From Polyangia bacterium (GTDB lineage: Bacteria > Myxococcota_A > Polyangia > Nannocystales > Nannocystaceae): DNA of 64,000 nucleotides. Position 1 is the stretch's first letter; each line of letters opens with the position of its first letter. Made by a program: the position numbers and the translations under genes. The stretch is taken from assembly GCA_030424595.1 (NCBI GenBank), contig JAUHWG010000008.1, positions 186,001 through 250,000 of the forward strand, written 5' to 3'. The notes under the pieces were generated by a model. It worked only from the letters and a program-made list of their open reading frames with translations, ran no database searches and had not been told where the DNA came from. This document shows, piece by piece, positions 8,416-16,430 of this stretch.

Positions 8416-8949
8416 ATGCGAAACCTTGCCCGACTCTCCCTCATCTCCGCGCTGATCCTGCCGGTGGTCGCCTGTAAGGGGCCCACAGGGGTAAGCGGCG
8501 ACAAGCAGCTGAGCGAGCTTAGCGAGGACGAGAAGAAGACCGCCTGCGAGAACATCGACGACTACTTCGACAAGGAGGTCGGTGAGGAGCGTCTCGTCCG
8601 CTTCGGCTGCATCTTCAAGGGGGCTTTCAACCCGGAGGTGACAAACGAGGCCGAGTGCGACCTCTCGCTCGACGCCTGCGTGGCGGCGGGCGAGGTCACG
8701 GTGTCCGAGGATGACGACAGCTGCGTGGTCGACGGTGACATCGCCTGTGATGCGACCGTCGAGGAGTACGAGGCCTGCCTTGACGAGCAGGTCGAGGCGA
8801 CCGTCGAGTTCATCGACAGCTTCACCTGCGCGGCGATCTACGGCGAGGGGGGCGGGGGCGAAGGCTCGTTGTCACCCGAGACCGGGCCTCTGTGTACGGC
8901 GCTCGCGCAGAAGTGCCCTGGGCTCTTCTCGTCCGCCTCCGAGGGCTAG
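8416..8949 (+). CDS. Cys-rich secreted lipoprotein of unknown function
   Basis: The product is 177 residues. A signal peptide ends in the lipobox LPVVAC (Cys20), so the mature protein should be lipid-anchored. The mature part is acidic, with about ten further cysteines spaced for disulfides (for example in CENIDDYF and CDLSLDACVAAG) and a short Gly-rich segment near residue 143. No known domain was recognised. Small Cys-rich acidic lipoproteins of this kind are common in Nannocystineae. The start ATG is the only one that gives a signal peptide. Its leader region holds the family-1 inverted-repeat element 39 bases upstream of the ATG. Confidence 0.8.
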   Translation: MRNLARLSLISALILPVVACKGPTGVSGDKQLSELSEDEKKTACENIDDYFDKEVGEERLVRFGCIFKGAFNPEVTNEAECDLSLDACVAAGEVTVSEDDDSCVVDGDIACDATVEEYEACLDEQVEATVEFIDSFTCAAIYGEGGGGEGSLSPETGPLCTALAQKCPGLFSSASEG

Positions 8950-9019
8950 ATCACGGCCACGCTCCGCCTCGGATCCGAGGCGGGGCCACCCTCCTGGGGA
9001 GCACGAGAACGCGAACGCG

Positions 9020-9045
9020 AAAGAGGGCCCAGGAGGGCCCTCTTT
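9020..9045. terminator. Bidirectional terminator between lipoprotein and pspA genes
   Basis: A perfect 11-bp stem (AAAGAGGGCCC/GGGCCCTCTTT) with a four-base loop lies between two convergent genes. A-rich and T-rich stem ends serve both directions. Confidence 0.8.
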
Positions 9046-9094
9046 CGTGGTCGTCCGCAGAGCGCAGGGATCCTGCGTCAGCGTTGTCACCGGC

Positions 9095-9922
9095 TCAGTC
9101 GGCGGAGAGCTTCTTCTTGAGCTCTTCGAGCTGGGCGTCGATCGCCGCGGCCTTGACGTCGTCCTCGGTGGGATCGGCGGACTCGGCGGGCGGCGGCGGG
9201 GCGCTCGCGTCGACGTCGCCGGAGATCTGCTTGGGCGGAGCCTTGGCGGCGGCCTGGAGGGCCATCTTCTGCTTGAGCGCGTCGAGCTCGTCGTCGACGC
9301 TGCCGGCCTCGAGGGCCCTGAACTGAGCGTCGAGGCTCGACTCCATCAGGGCGCCGCCCATCTCGGAGGTCGCCTCGGCCTCGGCCTCGAGCTGGGTGAC
9401 CCGATCGGACATCCGCTCGAAGGTGTCGAAGGCCGACGTCGAGTTGATCCCCTGGAGGGTCTCGTTGATCGTCCGCTGGGCCTCGGCCCGCTTCTGCCGG
9501 GAGACGAGGATGTTGCGCTTGCGCTTGGCCTCCTCGATCTTCCCGTCGAGCCCGCGCAGGGCCTGCTTGAGCTGGTCGACGGACTCTTTTTGCGCCTCCC
9601 ACTGCTCGCCCAGGGCGACCGCGACCTCGTCGTGCTCAGCCTTGCGCTGCAACGCGGCCCGGGCGAGGTTCTCGTCGCCGGCGCGGATCGCCAGCATCGC
9701 CTTCTTCTCCCAGTCCTTCGCCTTGGCGACGGCCTGTTCGTGCTGTTTCTTGATCCTCTTCTCGTCGGCGATCGCGACCGCGACCTGCTTTTTGGCCTCG
9801 ACGAGCTGCTGCTTCATGTCGACCAAGACCTGATTGAGCATCTTCTCAGGGTCTTCGGCCTTATTGATCAGCTCGTTGATGTTCGAGCGGATAAGGGTGC
9901 CAAGTCGTCCAAAGAGTCCCAT
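9095..9922 (-). CDS. pspA: PspA/IM30 (ESCRT-III-like) membrane-stress protein
   Basis: The product is 275 residues. It begins MGLFGRLGTLIRSNINELI, the amphipathic membrane-binding helix of PspA/Vipp1, and continues as a long charged coiled coil (about 25-210) with the usual AEDPEKML segment. A Pro/Ala linker (about 235-250) and a final short helix form a C-terminal extension. The family builds ESCRT-III-like polymers on the cytoplasmic face of stressed membranes. Five bases upstream ends the CesT/YbjN-like gene, so the two form an operon; there is no PspBC or PspF homologue here. Confidence 0.95.
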   Translation of the reverse strand: MGLFGRLGTLIRSNINELINKAEDPEKMLNQVLVDMKQQLVEAKKQVAVAIADEKRIKKQHEQAVAKAKDWEKKAMLAIRAGDENLARAALQRKAEHDEVAVALGEQWEAQKESVDQLKQALRGLDGKIEEAKRKRNILVSRQKRAEAQRTINETLQGINSTSAFDTFERMSDRVTQLEAEAEATSEMGGALMESSLDAQFRALEAGSVDDELDALKQKMALQAAAKAPPKQISGDVDASAPPPPAESADPTEDDVKAAAIDAQLEELKKKLSAD

Positions 9923-9927
9923 AGGAG

Positions 9928-10344
9928 CTACGCCTCCGTGTTCTGCTTCGCAGCGTTGGTGCTCGGGAGCCAGGCGGAGAGCTCTTCGAGGTGTCGATCA
10001 AGGCTCATCGAGATGTCGTCGACGATCGCCTGAAACTCGTTGTAGTCGAGGTTCTCCAGGGGCTGCGAGCCCGAGAGGACGATCTGATCGCGCTCCAGCC
10101 CGTAGGAGCAGTGGAGGAGGTCTTCGTTGAGCTCCAGGAGCCGGCGAAAGAGCTGCTCGCGGTTGGTCGTCGTCTCCGTGAGACGGAAGATCGGCGTCGT
10201 AAAGAGCACGATCGGATCGCTGACCTTCACGAGGATCTGGTTGTGGCGCTGGCTCTGCGGTGTAAGTACCCATGTGCCGTCACCGAGCGGCTCATTGGGC
10301 ACCTCCATGCGGAGCATGTAGGACTCCAGCTTGTCGGCATTCAT
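9928..10344 (-). CDS. YbjN / CesT type III chaperone-like protein
   Basis: This 138-residue soluble protein has the alternating strand/helix pattern of the CesT/YbjN superfamily. A strand-rich start (WVLTPQSQRHNQILV) is followed by LFRRLLELNEDLLHCSYGL and an acidic helical C-terminus. Proteins of this kind act as dimeric chaperones or stress-linked adaptors. It is the first gene of a two-gene operon with pspA, which suggests an adaptor for PspA rather than a secretion chaperone. The orphan export gene at 48133 is too far away to be linked by context. The family assignment is from pattern only. Confidence 0.65.
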   Translation of the reverse strand: MNADKLESYMLRMEVPNEPLGDGTWVLTPQSQRHNQILVKVSDPIVLFTTPIFRLTETTTNREQLFRRLLELNEDLLHCSYGLERDQIVLSGSQPLENLDYNEFQAIVDDISMSLDRHLEELSAWLPSTNAAKQNTEA

Positions 10345-10588
10345 AGGGTCTGCTACCCGGGCCTGCGGCTGCCGGGACGAAGCACTTTAACGCAGGCCTA
10401 GGGGGGCGGCAACCTCGATCGAGCGGCTCATTTCGGGCCTGGCCGAGGAGCGGCCGTGAGGGTCGAATAGGCACGTTCCAGGGCGAGCGTTGGTGGCCCT
10501 GCGGACGGCCGGAGAGGTCTGCCGCGGGGGGGTTGCGGGCATGCGCCGCTTTCCCGCGAGCGCCCGGACGTGGTATCTCGCTCGCCGA

Positions 10589-11362
10589 ATGTCGAGCGCG
10601 CCCCCTCCGGCTGGCAACCTGCCCCGCCACGTCGGGATCATCATGGACGGCAACGGTCGCTGGGCCAACGCTCAGGGGCTGCCGCGCGAGGTGGGCCACG
10701 AGCGCGGTGCGGACAGCGTGCGGACGGTGGTCCGAGCTGCGCGCAAGCTCGGGGTCGACGCGCTGACGCTCTTCGCGTTTTCGAGCCAGAACTGGGACCG
10801 CCCGCCGCACGAGGTCTACCACCTGATGGCGCTCCTGCGCCGCTACCTCATCGAGGAGCGCGGCGAGATCCTCGACAACGACATCCGCCTGGTCACCGTC
10901 GGCGAGACCGACAGGCTCCCCTCGTCGGTGCGCGAGCCGATGATGGAGCTGATCGAGGCCTCCTCCGAGAACAGCTCGATGGTCCTCTGCCTGGCCCTCA
11001 GCTACGGCGGCCGCGAGATGATCACCGACGCCGCGCGGCAGATCTGCCGCGCAGTCTCCGCGGGCGAGCTCGAGATCGACGCGATCGATCCGGAGCTCTT
11101 CTCCTCTTATATCGAGTCGAGCCGGATCCTGCCGCCGCTCGATCTCCTGATCCGGACCAGCGGCGAGCACCGGATCTCCAACTTCTTCCTCTGGGAGGCG
11201 GCCTACGCCGAGTTCTTCTTCACGGAGACGCTCTGGCCGGACTTCACCCGGGAGCACCTGCTCGAGGCCTTTGAGGACTACAGCCGTCGGGAGCGTCGCT
11301 TCGGCCTGACCTCAGGACAGGCGGCGGTGGCCGCCGCGGCGGACGCTAAGGAGGAGGAGTAG
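10589..11362 (+). CDS. uppS: Isoprenyl transferase (undecaprenyl diphosphate synthase)
   Basis: The product is 257 residues. It condenses isopentenyl diphosphates onto farnesyl diphosphate to make the C55 lipid carrier of cell-wall synthesis. Family signatures are VGIIMDGNGRWA (catalytic Asp20), FAFSSQNWDRP, LALSYGGREMI and RTSGEHRISNFFLW. The ATG at 10589 puts the catalytic Asp at the usual distance from the N-terminus; in-frame codons upstream lack the family's codon bias. Its stop is directly followed by the cdsA start, the arrangement found in many bacteria. Confidence 0.97.
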   Translation: MSSAPPPAGNLPRHVGIIMDGNGRWANAQGLPREVGHERGADSVRTVVRAARKLGVDALTLFAFSSQNWDRPPHEVYHLMALLRRYLIEERGEILDNDIRLVTVGETDRLPSSVREPMMELIEASSENSSMVLCLALSYGGREMITDAARQICRAVSAGELEIDAIDPELFSSYIESSRILPPLDLLIRTSGEHRISNFFLWEAAYAEFFFTETLWPDFTREHLLEAFEDYSRRERRFGLTSGQAAVAAAADAKEEE

Positions 11363-12205
11363 ATGGCGATGGGCAACCTCGCACAGCGAGCCGCGACGGC
11401 GCTCGTCCTCGTGCCGATCCTCGTGGTCTCGCTCTTCGTCGACCCGACGCCCTGGAGCATCCTCGTGATCGCGACCCTCGCGGGGGGCTTCGCCCACGAC
11501 GAGCTGCTGCGGATGTCGCTGCCGGTCACCCCGGAGGAGCGCTTTGTCGGCCTGCGGGCGACGGTGCTCGCCTGCGGCGCGGCGATGATCGTCCTGTCGA
11601 TGGTCTTCAGCCCGCAGATCGCCCTGCCGCCGACGCTGACGGTCGCGTCGATCGCCCTCGGCCTGGTTCTCCTGGCGCGCAAGCGGACGCTCGCGCAGGC
11701 GAGCCGGCATATGGCCGCGGTCTACGCGAGCCTGCTCTACGTGCCGCTCCTGGTCTCCGTCTGGGCGCCGATCAAGGCCGACTTCAGCAACGGCGCGAGC
11801 TGGCTCTTCGTCACCCTCGCGATCGCCTTCGGCTCGGACACCGTCGCCTATTTCTTCGGCCGCTTCCTCGGCAAGCATAAGCTCTACCCCGCGGTCAGCC
11901 CGAAGAAGACCATGGAGGGGGCCTTTGGCGGGCTCGTCGGCGGCGTCCTGGCGACCGCTGGGTTCGGCTCTTCGTGGCTGATCCCGGAGCTTCCGCTCGG
12001 GCACGCAGTGGTTCTCGGGGTCTGCGGCTCCGCTGTCGGTCAGTTCGGCGACCTCTTCGAGTCGATGCTCAAGCGCGGCTACGGGGTGAAGGATTCGGGC
12101 AACCTCCTGCCGGGCCACGGCGGGATGCTCGACCGGGTCGACGCGCTCCTCTTCGTCGCGCCGGTCGTCTACTACTACGCGAGCCTCGTGCTCGGGCTCG
12201 GCTGA
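11363..12205 (+). CDS. cdsA: Phosphatidate cytidylyltransferase
   Basis: The product is 280 residues with about eight membrane segments. The C-terminal CDS signature is clear: KRGYGVKDSGNLLPGHGG followed by DRVD. It makes CDP-diacylglycerol from phosphatidate and CTP in the inner membrane. AGGAGG ends five bases before the ATG, inside the last codons of uppS, so translation is probably coupled. DXP reductoisomerase and the site-2 protease that often follow cdsA are absent here. Confidence 0.97.
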   Translation: MAMGNLAQRAATALVLVPILVVSLFVDPTPWSILVIATLAGGFAHDELLRMSLPVTPEERFVGLRATVLACGAAMIVLSMVFSPQIALPPTLTVASIALGLVLLARKRTLAQASRHMAAVYASLLYVPLLVSVWAPIKADFSNGASWLFVTLAIAFGSDTVAYFFGRFLGKHKLYPAVSPKKTMEGAFGGLVGGVLATAGFGSSWLIPELPLGHAVVLGVCGSAVGQFGDLFESMLKRGYGVKDSGNLLPGHGGMLDRVDALLFVAPVVYYYASLVLGLG

Positions 12206-12340
12206 GGGCGTCGCGGCCTCGGTCGGCGATCACGACGTCATCCTGATATATCTGCGCCGTTCGCCCGGTGAGCGCGCGGGTGATGCGTCGGCGCAGGCGA
12301 TGCGCCGGGGCGCGGGTGACGGGGCGATGCTCGCTCCTGA

Positions 12341-12368
12341 GCGGTGGTGGGGCTAGCGGTGGTGGGGC
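12341..12368. repeat. 15-bp tandem repeat beside a stop codon
   Basis: Two copies of GCGGTGGTGGGGC(TA) lie ten bases beyond the stop of the small membrane-protein gene (12379). Confidence 0.7.
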
Positions 12369-12378
12369 GCTCTACGGG

Positions 12379-12618
12379 TCAGCCGTCGGAGCCGGGGCCG
12401 AGCGCTTTGGGGCCGTCGCCCATGTTGCGGGCGACGAGGTAGCCGACCCCGACGCAGACCGCGAGCGGCCAGAAGGAGGCGAGGAGGCTGAAGGCGATCG
12501 CTGATCCGGCGCCGGTTGCGGCCGCTGCCGCGGCGGAGGAGCCCGTCGAGGCGCGGCGCTTCTTCGCGGTCGCGTAGGTGATTCCGCCGATCGCGGCGCC
12601 GACAACAAGAGCGAGCAT
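12379..12618 (-). CDS. Small membrane protein of unknown function
   Basis: The product is 79 residues. Two hydrophobic segments (about residues 1-16 and 38-62) flank a basic, Ala/Ser-rich middle (KKRRASTG). The ATG at 12618 is preceded by GGAGG four bases upstream, which makes it better than an in-frame ATG 75 bases further up. The short C-terminus is polar. No family was recognised. It is divergent from the RGG/Cys-module gene and the two may share a promoter region. Confidence 0.6.
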   Translation of the reverse strand: MLALVVGAAIGGITYATAKKRRASTGSSAAAAAATGAGSAIAFSLLASFWPLAVCVGVGYLVARNMGDGPKALGPGSDG

Positions 12619-12749
12619 AGGACCTCCGAGGGCGCCCAGCGCAGCTGCGCGAAGGGCGAGCGATGATGGTAGCTGTCGCAGGCCGGGCCGCAAGGTCGCG
12701 AGGTCGCTCGGACTGGACGCGGGCCGATGACAGCCCGATACTCCCGCTC

Positions 12750-14873
12750 GTGGCAGACGAGCCGAAGACGAACGCAGTGGCGACGCAAGACTCCGGGAAG
12801 CCCCAAGGGGAGGGTTCTGATCGTCCTCGCGGTCGTGGCCGGCGAGGCGGACGCTCCCGCGGTGACGGTGCGGGGCAGGGCGGCGAGCGCAAGGCCGCGG
12901 CCGGTGACGCCGCGGAGGCCCGCGGAGATCGCGGAGGCGATCGCGGAGGAGATCGTGGACGAGGTCGCGGCGGCGATCGAGGTCGCGGCGGCGATCGAGG
13001 TCGCGGCGGCGATCGAGGTCGCGGCGGCGATCGAGGTCGCGGCGGCGATCGAGGTCGCGGCGGTCCGCGGAGCGACGGTCCTGGCAGCGGAACCCTGACA
13101 GCGGGGCTCTTCGCCTCGACCTTTCAGGACAAGGAGATGCCCTGCCGGGTCTCTGGCTGCAAGAACTCCTGGGTCTGGTACGGCTCGCAGCAGGTCCGCT
13201 CGCTCGGACAGTCGCCGCCGGAGCGGATGTGCGATGAGCACCTGGGCCAGCTCAACGAGCTCGGCGACATCGACGTCAACTGTCGCAACCCCGGCTGCAC
13301 CAACACCTGGCTGTGGAAGCGCGGGGCTCAGCTCGCTCAGCTCGCGAAGTTTGGCAAGCTCAAGCGACCGGCGCGTCTGTGCGACGAGTGCTTCACATCG
13401 GAGCGAGACACCGCGGACATGGAGGTCGCGTGCAAGGTCGAGACCTGCATACGGACCTGGACGTGGACCCGCGAGGCCCAGCTTCGTCACCGCCTGTGGG
13501 TCCGGCGTCAGCGGCAGAAGGCGCTGAAGGCCGCCGCTCGCGCTGAGGAGGCCGCCCGGGCGGCGGCGGCGAAGGCCGAGGCGAAGGCGGCGGCGAAGGC
13601 CGAGGCGAAGGCAGCGGCCGAGGCGGCGAAGGCCGAAGAGCTGCCGGCGCAGGAGCAGGAGGCGAGCGCCGCGGAGTCGGCGGAGTCGGCGGAGTCGGCG
13701 GATCCGACGTCCCAAGCGCAGGCGCCTGCGGCAGCGCCCGAGGTGAAGGCTGAGGCGGCTCCCGAGGCCGAGACCGCGACCGAGTCCTCCGCGGCGGAGG
13801 TCGCGGCGGCGGAGGTCGTGGCGCCTGAGCCCGTCGCCTCTGGCGAGGCAGAGGTCGCGACGCTGACCCCGGAGGACGACGAGAACGAGAGGGAGCAGAC
13901 CGCAGCGTCCGAGAAGGCCGCCGCGGCCGACGCCAGCTCGTCTGAGGCCGGAGAGGGCGGGACCGAGGCGTCCGCTGACGGCGAAGTGCCGCAAAAGCGC
14001 AAGCGTCGTCGTCGGCGTCGCCGCGGCAAGAAGGCGAGCGAGGAGCAGAGCGCCGAGGCGCCGCAGATCCCCCCGCCCGTCGAGATCCCCGAGGGTCCGC
14101 CGGCGCGGATGTGTTCGTGCTGCTCGCAGAAGGTCTCGAAGTCGGAGGTCCGCGAGATCCCCTGCAAGGTCCACGGGTGCACCCGGACGTGGCGCTGGGA
14201 TCGTGCGTCCCAGCTCCGCGCTTGGGCTGCGCTCGGCACCGATGATCTCTCCGCGGAGCCCCACCCGCCGCGGCGGATGTGCGACACCTGCCGCGACTTC
14301 TGTCGCTCCCACGGGGATCTCGAGATCCCCTGCGGTCGACCTGGCTGTGAGAACAGCTGGATGCACAAGGTAGGCGCCCAGCTCCAGGCGGCGCTCGCCG
14401 GGCGGACCCAGGTGCCGATGCGCCTGTGCGACGAGTGCTCGCGCGGTGGGTTCATCGCGACGCTGCAGGCGGAGGGGCAAGAGCTGCCCGAGGGCGCGGA
14501 GCGGATGCCCTGTGTGGTCGCCGGCTGCGGCGGTTCGTGGGTGTGGTTCCCCGGCCAGAAGGTCCGAGATGAGCGCGACGAGGCGGGCCTAGAGCTCGGC
14601 AAGATGTGCCTGAGCTGTCGGCATGAGCGCGGCATCGATCTCGAAGTGGTCGAGCCGACGAGCGATGAGCCGAAGGCGGAGACCGCAGGAGCTGAGACGA
14701 CGGAGGTTGCCGAGGCCGCGGTCGAGAGCCCGCAGAGCGTAGACGCGGACGCAAGTGATGGTGCGGAAGCGGAAGCGGAGGTGAGCGCTGAAGCCTCGCC
14801 GGCCGCCGAAGAGTCGAGCTCAGAGGACGCGGGCGCGGCTGTAGCAGAGCCCGAAGACACGCCCGCGGAGTAG
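12750..14873 (+). CDS. RGG-box protein with six Cys/Trp putative zinc modules
   Basis: The product is 707 residues and I do not recognise its family. The N-terminus (about 20-125) is a basic RGG region with near-perfect GGDRGR repeats. Six modules follow of the form PCxxxGCxxxWxW, then a Gln-containing helix, then RMCDxC. They lie in two groups of three (about residues 130-255 and 450-625). Between them are an Ala/Glu-rich coiled or disordered segment and an eight-residue Arg block after QKRKRR. The C-terminal tail is acidic. Paired CxxxxC and CxxC motifs suggest zinc ribbons, and the RGG box suggests nucleic-acid binding; both are inference. The GTG at 12750 is preferred to an ATG at 12663, because the codons between them are atypical (gta, ata, agg). 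It is followed by a weak hairpin at 14885-14908. Confidence 0.75.
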   Translation: MADEPKTNAVATQDSGKPQGEGSDRPRGRGRRGGRSRGDGAGQGGERKAAAGDAAEARGDRGGDRGGDRGRGRGGDRGRGGDRGRGGDRGRGGDRGRGGDRGRGGPRSDGPGSGTLTAGLFASTFQDKEMPCRVSGCKNSWVWYGSQQVRSLGQSPPERMCDEHLGQLNELGDIDVNCRNPGCTNTWLWKRGAQLAQLAKFGKLKRPARLCDECFTSERDTADMEVACKVETCIRTWTWTREAQLRHRLWVRRQRQKALKAAARAEEAARAAAAKAEAKAAAKAEAKAAAEAAKAEELPAQEQEASAAESAESAESADPTSQAQAPAAAPEVKAEAAPEAETATESSAAEVAAAEVVAPEPVASGEAEVATLTPEDDENEREQTAASEKAAAADASSSEAGEGGTEASADGEVPQKRKRRRRRRRGKKASEEQSAEAPQIPPPVEIPEGPPARMCSCCSQKVSKSEVREIPCKVHGCTRTWRWDRASQLRAWAALGTDDLSAEPHPPRRMCDTCRDFCRSHGDLEIPCGRPGCENSWMHKVGAQLQAALAGRTQVPMRLCDECSRGGFIATLQAEGQELPEGAERMPCVVAGCGGSWVWFPGQKVRDERDEAGLELGKMCLSCRHERGIDLEVVEPTSDEPKAETAGAETTEVAEAAVESPQSVDADASDGAEAEAEVSAEASPAAEESSSEDAGAAVAEPEDTPAE
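12961..13065. repeat. 18-bp coding tandem repeat
   Basis: Five identical copies and a partial sixth of GAGGTCGCGGCGGCGATC encode the GGDRGR repeats of the RGG protein. Perfect identity at DNA level points to recent slippage or recombination. Confidence 0.9.
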
Positions 14874-15471
14874 GGCGTGGGCCCGATCCCTCCTGAGCCG
14901 GAGGGATCGCGGTCATCGTCGAGAAGATGCGAGCTCGCGTGAGAGGCCTGTCGCCGACGGGCCTCCCGTCCGCGGGCTTGTCTGCGTTGGCTCCCGAGCC
15001 GTCCCTCGCGGGTTCCTCGACAGATACGCGCCTCACTGTGCGCGCCGGTGTCGGTGTCGGTGTCTCGGGCGGCAACCCGGTCGACGCCGAACGCCACGCT
15101 CGTTGCACCCGTGGCGTACCTTCGGGGGCTTCGGGGGCTTCGGGGGCTCCGGCGTTCACGGGGGATCTGGAGGGTGCGTCAATTGCGCTCTCGGGCGCTC
15201 GGCATCCGTGGTCTGCCGCCCCCGATCGGTTGACCGTCCCTCTCGCCGCATGGGACGCTCCCGCAGCAGACGCCTCTCCTAGCTCTTCTCAAGCGACCTC
15301 GCGACCTCTCGACCCGACCGCCCCGGCTCCTCCTCGATCTCGATCTCCTGCGAATGCGTTGACCGACGTCAGCATGGCTGACGTCGGTCTCTTCAATTTC
15401 GCGTCCAGCAAGGGACCGCATCGTCGGTGCCCCTCGTCGAGCGCCGCCCTCCTGTGCTAGGAGCAGCGGCG
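14874..15471. other. Intergenic stretch with a strong hairpin
   Basis: No gene is supported. The stretch holds three copies of a 9-bp unit (TTCGGGGGC, 15121-15147) and the hairpin annotated at 15361-15389. The frames that cross it have no codon bias or recognisable product. Confidence 0.5.
15361..15389 (+). terminator. Perfect 13-bp hairpin, probable terminator
   Basis: GACCGACGTCAGC and its exact complement are separated by only ATG and followed by TCTTCAATTT. It is either the distal terminator for the RGG gene or an attenuator before the membrane-protein gene that starts 83 bases on. Confidence 0.65.
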
Positions 15472-16119
15472 GTGTCAGAGACGTCGACCAGCACAGCCCT
15501 GCGAGCTCGCTATGAGGCGACGCCGCGGACGATCGACGACGCGCTCCATCCGCTCTCACGGGGCGATCGGGGCTGTCTCGGCGACGCGCTCGCGGGGATC
15601 GGCGCCCTCCTGACGGGGGTGTTTGGGATCATCGCCTCGACCGGCGCTGGCGGCTGGGGCTACATGGCGATCGGGGCCGCGCTCTTCGTCGGCGGGTTCG
15701 CGATGTCGACGATCCACCAGAGCCGCTCCTCCGCCCAGCGCAACCAGGCGCTCATCGGCGGGCCCTTGGTCACCGGTCGAGTGCTCCGCGCGGATCCCAA
15801 GCTGGCCGAGCCGGGGATCGGCTTCGCCCCGGCGATCGTTCTCCTCTCGCTCGAGCCTGAGCGGCGCTTCGACCCAGGCCACCTCAAGGCGGTCGCAGAG
15901 CGTGTCCTCGCGGCGGGCGGGGAGGTCGGCGCGCTCGTCACGGCGGAGCACATCGAGGGGGTCCCTGCGATCCCCGAGGCTGTCGCCGAGGCCCCGGCGA
16001 TCCACGTCGGCGAGGTGATCGTCGACAGGGAGCGCCTGAGCGGCCGTCCGCTCCGGGCCGGCGGCGAGGTCACGCTGATCGTCGACCCGGCGAGCGGCTT
16101 TATCGAGCACATCGGCTGA
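15472..16119 (+). CDS. Two-helix membrane protein of unknown function
   Basis: The product is 215 residues. After a polar N-terminus (about 40 residues) come two membrane helices (about 45-90, including GALLTGVFGIIAS and GAALFVGGFAM). A cytoplasmic or periplasmic domain of about 120 residues follows, with VTGRVLRADPKL, a predicted strand-rich core and LIVDPASGF near the end. The GTG at 15472 has AGGAG eight bases upstream; a GTG 45 bases further up is the alternative. No family was recognised. Its last 20 bases including the stop codon are repeated directly downstream. Confidence 0.65.
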   Translation: MSETSTSTALRARYEATPRTIDDALHPLSRGDRGCLGDALAGIGALLTGVFGIIASTGAGGWGYMAIGAALFVGGFAMSTIHQSRSSAQRNQALIGGPLVTGRVLRADPKLAEPGIGFAPAIVLLSLEPERRFDPGHLKAVAERVLAAGGEVGALVTAEHIEGVPAIPEAVAEAPAIHVGEVIVDRERLSGRPLRAGGEVTLIVDPASGFIEHIG

Positions 16120-16313
16120 GCGGCGTTGTCGAGCACATCGGCTGAGCGGCTGTATCGACCAGCTCGGTCTTGGCAGCGTCGTCGAGCAGCTCGGCTTGAC
16201 GGCTTCGTCGACCAGCTCGGTCTTGGCAGCGTCGTCGCACAGCTCGGCTTGACGGCTTCGTCGACCACATCGGTCTTGGCAGCGTCGTCGCACAGCTCGG
16301 CTTGACGGCTTCG
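16100..16313. repeat. Array derived from a gene 3' end: 53-bp tandem repeats
   Basis: The gene's final GAGCACATCGGCTGAGCGG recurs once just past the stop. Three head-to-tail copies of a 53-bp unit (starts 16155, 16208, 16261) follow. Each unit is itself two diverged half-units with CAGCTCGG cores, related to the same 3'-end sequence. The remainder up to 16430 holds no gene. Confidence 0.85.
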
Positions 16314-16430
16314 TCGCGCGGAGCGGCTGAGCACGCGCAGGCCTAGGAGGTCGGTTTGGGCGGATCGGATCGGCGGCGCTGTGACCCGCCTCCCGGCTCG
16401 CCCTGAGGGCGGGTCGAGCCGCGCGCTCCG

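Noticed and set aside
9928..10344. Functional link of the CesT/YbjN-like gene to the SctV-like gene as a type III secretion system
   Set aside because: The two are 38 kb apart, and the CesT-like gene is in an operon with pspA; nothing else supports secretion.
12372..14480. Open frame of about 700 codons opposite the RGG/Cys-module gene
   Set aside because: Its composition (Arg/Leu runs) is the antisense of the Ala/Glu-rich and RGG-coding sequence. It has no domain and no ribosome-binding site.
16155..16313. CRISPR-like array
   Set aside because: The 53-bp units are head to tail without unique spacers, and no cas gene is present.
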